Shown here: one piece after another, positions 59,396-64,000 of the stretch
Numbering within the stretch: position 1 is the first letter of the stretch
How the letters are laid out: every line of letters starts with the position of its first letter
Source of the DNA: Neocallimastix lanati (nom. inval.)
Lineage: Eukaryota > Neocallimastigomycota > Neocallimastigomycetes > Neocallimastigales > Neocallimastigaceae
Reading direction: 5' to 3'
Assembly (NCBI GenBank): GCA_016946835.1
Contig: JACVTC010000040.1
Span: forward strand, 585,001-649,000
Length of the DNA: 64,000 bases
Position numbers and translations under genes: made by a program
Notes under the pieces: model-generated
Databases searched by the model: none
Told to the model about the DNA's origin: nothing
The model's input: only the letters and a program-made list of their open reading frames with translations

Positions 59396-60095
59396 TCATT
59401 AATATTATTAGTGAAAACAAAACAACAATAAAATAAAATAAAATAAAATGAAATAAAATGAAATAAAATAAAATAAAATAAAATAAAATAAAATAAAATA
59501 AAATAAAATAAAATAAAATAAAATAAAATAAAATAAAATAAAATAAAATAAAATAAAATAAAATAAAATAAAATAAAATAAAATAAAATAAAATAAAATA
59601 AAATAAAATAAAATAAAATAAAATAAAATAAAATAAAATAAAATAAAATAAAATAAAATAAAATAAAATAAAATAAAATAAAATAAAATAAAATAAAATA
59701 AAATAAAATAAAATAAAATAAAATAAAATAAAATAAAATAAAATAAAATAAAATAAAATAAAATAAAATAAAATAAAATAAAATAAAATAAAATAAAATA
59801 AATAGTAGAAACATAAATATAAGTACAGATTGAATAAAATAAAATAAAATAAAATAAAATAAAATAAAGAGTAGAATATTAAATATAAAGTACAGATTGA
59901 ATAAAATAAAATAAAATAAAATAAAATAAAATAAAATAAAATAAAATAAAATAAAATAAAATAAATAGTAGAATATTAAATATAAAGTATAGATTGAATA
60001 AAATAAAATAAAATAAAATAAAATAAAATAAAATAAAATAAAATAAAATAAAATAAAATAAAATAAAATAAAAAAATAAAAAAATAAAAAAATAA
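59396..60095. repeat. AAAAT pentanucleotide satellite with interspersed unit (inverted relative to 28-29 kb)
   Basis: ~700 bp of AAAAT interrupted at ~59802, 59868 and 59965 by a ~35-bp unit (TAGTAGAATATTAAATATAA then AGTACAGATTGAA), the reverse complement of the unit at 28.5-29.1 kb. It lies just past the Tea4-like stop codon. Confidence 0.95.
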
Positions 60096-60281
60096 AAAAA
60101 TAAATAAATAAGTATATATATATAAACAAAAAAATAATTAATTAATAATAATAATAATAATAAAATCATAAATAATATCATAATAAATTAAAAAGTATGC
60201 ATATAAATTAAAAAGAACAAATAAAAGAAAAAAAAATAAAAGAACAAAATAAATAGAATATTATAAAATAACAAAAATAGA

Positions 60282-60340
<59 letters not shown>

Positions 60341-61317
60341 AGTTTTTTAGAATATGTGAAATATATGTGAAATAATTAAATTTAAGAATAACTAAGTACT
60401 AGTAACTCTCTATCATAAAATATTTTAATAAAGTTGTCTTAATTATAAATCATGGCTCTTAACGAAGTTCTTAAATTTTATTATTATTAATAGGATATGT
60501 TATAACAGATATTGTTTATTATGTGATTTTTTAATATATAATGTATATTAAATGATAATAAAAGGTATTTAATTATTCATTTTATGTTTAAAACATAAAT
60601 ATATATACTTTTACTGATAAAGTTTATATCATTTTATAACTTTATCTCATTTTACATAATTTTAAAATTTATATTTAAAAAATAAAAAATTATAATATGA
60701 TATAAAAGAATTAGAATTCATCTAAAGGTTAAGTTTCTGTAATTTATAATACAGAATTTGTGGCTAGATTAAATTTTAATTAATAATGTAATTCTTTTTA
60801 ATAAATAAATATAATTTAAAAAATTTTTAACCAAATATTCTTTGAACACATCTAATTTTAAATACATATTTAATACATCTATTAAAAGATACATTAAAAA
60901 AAAATTCATATGTATTGATTAATTAAAAATTTTATTCCAAATATTTAGAAATATAATTAGTTTGAATTTTTTCTTTTTATATTATATCTAAATTATTCTA
61001 TAGACATTATTTTAGGTAAATAAATATTTATTTATATTTTATTATTATATTTTTTTTTTTTACTTTTTTTTTTTTTATGAAATTAAATGATTAAATAATA
61101 GTAATAACAATAATAACAATAATAAAAAGTAATAATAAGTAAAGATTAGATAAAATAAAAATAATAAAACTACAAATAAAACAAAAATAAAACAAAAATA
61201 ACATAAAATAAAATAAAATAGAATTAAAAAAAATAGAATAGAATAATTAAAAAAAATAAAATCGAATAGTATTTAATAAAAAAAAAAAAATTAATTATAG
61301 TAATAAAAAATAAAAAT

Positions 61318-61348
<31 letters not shown>

Positions 61349-62272
61349 TAAAAATAAAAATAAAAAAAAGTTAGAAGATATATACATTATATAAATTATT
61401 ATTTAGGTATATTATTTTTAATATATATTTAATATTAAATAAATGCATACATTTTAAGATATATTTATATGAACAATAAAGTATTATTTTTAAATATATT
61501 TAATAATTTAAGAAAAGTATTATTAATAGTATAATCCATTTTTTTTTATTATTATTTTTTTTATCATTAATTTTTATTTTATTATTTAATAAAAAATTGT
61601 ATATATTTGAATATTTATTATTATTATTATATATTTTTAATATTAGATAATTAAAAATAAAAAGCATCATGAAAAAAAGAACACAATTAGAGAATGAATC
61701 TCCGAAAATTCCGGAAAAACCTGAAAATATTACAAACAAAGTTGAAATTGTAAAATAATAATCCCAATTTTCAATAAATATTATATTATATTTAATGAAT
61801 ATGGATAATTTTATTATATATATTTTTGTTATATAAATTAGTAGTGATCTGTTTGATTTTTAAATATATAATTTGATATATTTTATGAGTTTATTTTAAA
61901 TAGAATCTAATTTAATTATTTTAAGAAATTTTTAAATATCATACGTTTTATTCATTTATTTTAAGTACATAATTTTTATAATAATAGTATTAATAATAAT
62001 AATGATTATTTTTAGTGATCTATTTAATTTTTAAAAATATAATTTTATATATTTTATGAGTTTTTTATTGTAAACAGAACCATAATTAATTATTTTAATA
62101 ACGATTTTTTATAATTTCATATAACTAATATATAACTATAAAAAATTAATTTAATATTTAAATATAATTATTTATTGTTATAAGGCGATTATTATATTAA
62201 AGTGAAATAATATAAAATTAATTTAATAAATATTTATTGTTTATTTTAATATCAACGTGTAAATAGAAAAAC
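60096..62272. other. Intergenic region upstream of PMT4
   Basis: AAAT microsatellite (60280-60340), A-rich repeats (61140-61370) and T runs. A 29-codon ORF (MKKRTQLENESPKIPEKPEN, 61669-61758) is the only coding-like spot. The PMT4 promoter must lie at the right end. Confidence 0.5.
61669..61758 (+). other. Short ORF candidate (29 aa)
   Basis: Less A+T-biased than its surroundings, but no intron signals or homology are evident. It could be chance or a stray exon. Confidence 0.15.
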
Positions 62273-64000
62273 ATGAGAGGTCCAAATGTTTTATTATCTC
62301 CAAAAACGAAAGAATCTTCTTGGAATATAGCTCTTGCGGCTGTAGTAGTTCTAAGTTTCATAACTAGATTTTACAAAATTTATGAACCTGATCAAGTAGT
62401 GTGAGTTTATATAAATTTTATAATTATAAATATATATATATATTTAAGTCATATTAAAAAAAAAAAGAAAGAAAGAAAGAAATAATAATTTAAAATTTAT
62501 AAATAATTTATATTAATTTGAAATTTGGATAGTTTTGATGAGGTTCACTTTGGAAAGTTTGCTAGTTATTATCTTCGTCGTACTTTTTATTTTGATGTTC
62601 ATCCCCCTCTTGGTAGATTATTAATTGCTTTAATTAGTTATGTTGTTGGATATGATGGTCACTTTGATTTTGAAAATATTGGCGATAGTTACATTGATAA
62701 TAAAGTTCCTTATATTAAATTAAGATCTGGTGTTGCCATTTTTGGTGCTTTGATTCCACCAGTTGTTTTTTTAATTATGAAAAATATGAAATTTTCTTTG
62801 CCAACTGCAATTTTTGTTGCTGTTATGACTATTTTTGGTAATTATGAGTTTTATTTTTACTTATTAACCTAATAAATATATTTAATTGTTATTAATTTTC
62901 AAATTATTTATAATATATGCAACAAATAATAGATAATGGTTTAGTTACGCAATCTAGACTTATTCTCTTAGATAATATGTTAATTTTATTCTGTTTTTGC
63001 ACTATACTTTTTTGGGTTAAATTTTGGAATCAACGCCAAAAGTAAGTTTTAATGTATAAATAATTGATATATAATGTTAATTATTTGAATTATTAATTAA
63101 ATATATAATTAACTTCGTTATATTTATATAATATATATATAATAATTTATTAGTCCATTCACTCCAAAATGGTGGATTAATTTAACTTTGACTGGTGTTT
63201 TCCTTGGTTGTACATTAGGGTAATTAATATTTCTTAATTTAGGAATTATTATTAAATGAATATTTTTAATTTATATATATATTATATTATTCATTTGTTA
63301 TAAATAAAAATGATATTTAATAATTACTTATTTTGCAATAATTTTAGTGTTAAGATGGTTGGTTTACTTATTGTTGCTGTTATTGGAATTGCTACTTTAG
63401 TTGATTTATGGGGATTATTAGATATTAATCGTAAACCTTACCCAATTACAATGTCACGCTTCTGGAAACATTTCTGTGCTAGAGCTATTTGTTTAATTAT
63501 TGTTCCTGTATCTCTTTATTTATCATTTTTTGTTGTTCATTTCCATATCTTAAAGTACAGTGGTCCAGGAGATGGTTTTATGAGTCCAAGATTCCAAAGA
63601 ACTTTACAAGGTAGTGAAATTGTTAAACTTAGTGTAGCTATACCATATTATGCTAATATTACGATTAAGCACAAAGATACTGATGTTTACCTTCACTCTC
63701 ATCCTCACAGATATCCACTTCGTTACAAGGATCAACGTGTTTCTAGTCAAGGTCAACAAGTTACTGGTTATCCATACAAAGATGAAAACAATATTTGGTG
63801 TATTGAACCAATTGATTTAAAGTTAAATGGTGCTTCAAGAGCTATTATTCCAAAACCACATAGAAAATATCCAGACAAAATGGTTTCTTATGTTCAAGTT
63901 GGTGATTTAGTTCGTTTAAGACATATTAAAACTGATTCTTATTTAATTACTCATGATGTAGCATCACCATTAATGTCCACAAATATGGAAATGACTACCC
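62273..64000 (+). CDS. PMT4: Dolichyl-phosphate-mannose--protein O-mannosyltransferase, PMT4 type (3' end beyond window)
   Basis: Five exons seen: 62273-62400, 62533-62837, 62933-63041, 63154-63219 and 63348 to the window end (420 residues so far). The PMT core is clear: an N-terminal membrane segment, the catalytic loop FDEVHFGKFASYYLRRTFYF then DVHPPLGRLL, RLILLDNMLI, and GVKMVGLLIV. The MIR region begins ITIKHKDTDVYLHSHPHRYP, then VSSQGQQVTGYPYKDENNIW and YLITHDVASPL. The Asp-Glu of FDEVHFG is the proposed catalytic pair. In the ER, PMTs move mannose from dolichol phosphate to Ser/Thr. FDEVHFGKFASYYL and NIGDSYIDN (like the GYSYE region) fit PMT4/POMT1 rather than PMT1 or PMT2. The first in-frame ATG was used; it gives a short cytosolic N-terminus. 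Confidence 0.93.

Noticed and set aside
59392-60129. Minus-strand Phe/Ile/Leu/Tyr-rich frame looking like membrane helices
   Set aside because: Produced by the AAAAT pentamer satellite; periodic and without codon variation.
60700-60775. Small structured RNA suggested by the hairpin TCTGTAATTTATAATACAGA
   Set aside because: Short A+T hairpin with no conserved RNA features; expected by chance in this composition.

Overview
The window looks like nuclear DNA of an anaerobic gut fungus (Neocallimastigomycota, Neocallimastix/Piromyces/Anaeromyces-like). The sequence is extremely A+T-rich outside exons, genes are split by many short GT-AG introns, and disordered proteins are full of Asn, Ser and Lys runs. 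The gene set is fungal (a Tea4/Bud14-type polarity protein, a PMT4-type O-mannosyltransferase, a HAP3/NF-YB subunit). A dynein-arm assembly factor (DNAAF1/ODA7) shows that the organism makes motile flagella. A decayed FLYWCH-MULE transposase resembles a family I recall as abundant in this phylum. The assignment is inference; no rRNA is present to confirm it.

Layout. 1-14.3 kb is a compact gene block: a partial Arg/Asp/Ser-rich protein (-), DNAAF1 (-), the geranylgeranyltransferase I beta subunit (+), HAP3/NF-YB (-) and YIP1 (+). 15.1-19.4 kb holds a decayed LINE (-), split by a short retroposed insertion and abutting a ~1 kb pure ATT tract. 20.9-25.9 kb is the RNA polymerase III second-largest subunit, in nine exons (-). 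26.7-33 kb is a transposon graveyard: a complete MULE with 9-bp target duplication, a gypsy fragment, a second copy of the same LINE and an LTR-like element. 33.7-35.9 kb is an unrecognised disordered-protein gene (+). 37.2-44.2 kb is a structurally complete Ty1/copia element with both LTRs, PPT, PBS and TSD, but a broken reading frame; it sits in a heptanucleotide repeat. 45.2-48.6 kb contains three MITEs whose ends match the MULE, two of them inside an older retroelement fossil. 48.6-51.1 kb is nearly featureless. 51.1-59.3 kb is a 2,346-residue Tea4-like protein (+). 59.4-60.1 kb is a pentanucleotide satellite sharing an inserted unit with the one inside the MULE. 62.3 kb to the end is the 5' part of PMT4 (+).

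The genes do not form a pathway; they are housekeeping, trafficking, polarity and flagellar genes in an ordinary eukaryotic arrangement. Exon models were tested by reading frame: in every complete model the exon lengths sum to a multiple of three and junctions restore conserved residues. The most notable observations are (1) an apparent AT-AC, U12-type intron in HAP3/NF-YB; (2) a MULE and MITE family linked by common ends and 9-bp duplications; (3) a copia element whose primer site matches the anticodon arm of tRNA-Lys(CUU), implying a half-tRNA primer; and (4) a satellite unit shared by two distant loci in inverted orientation.
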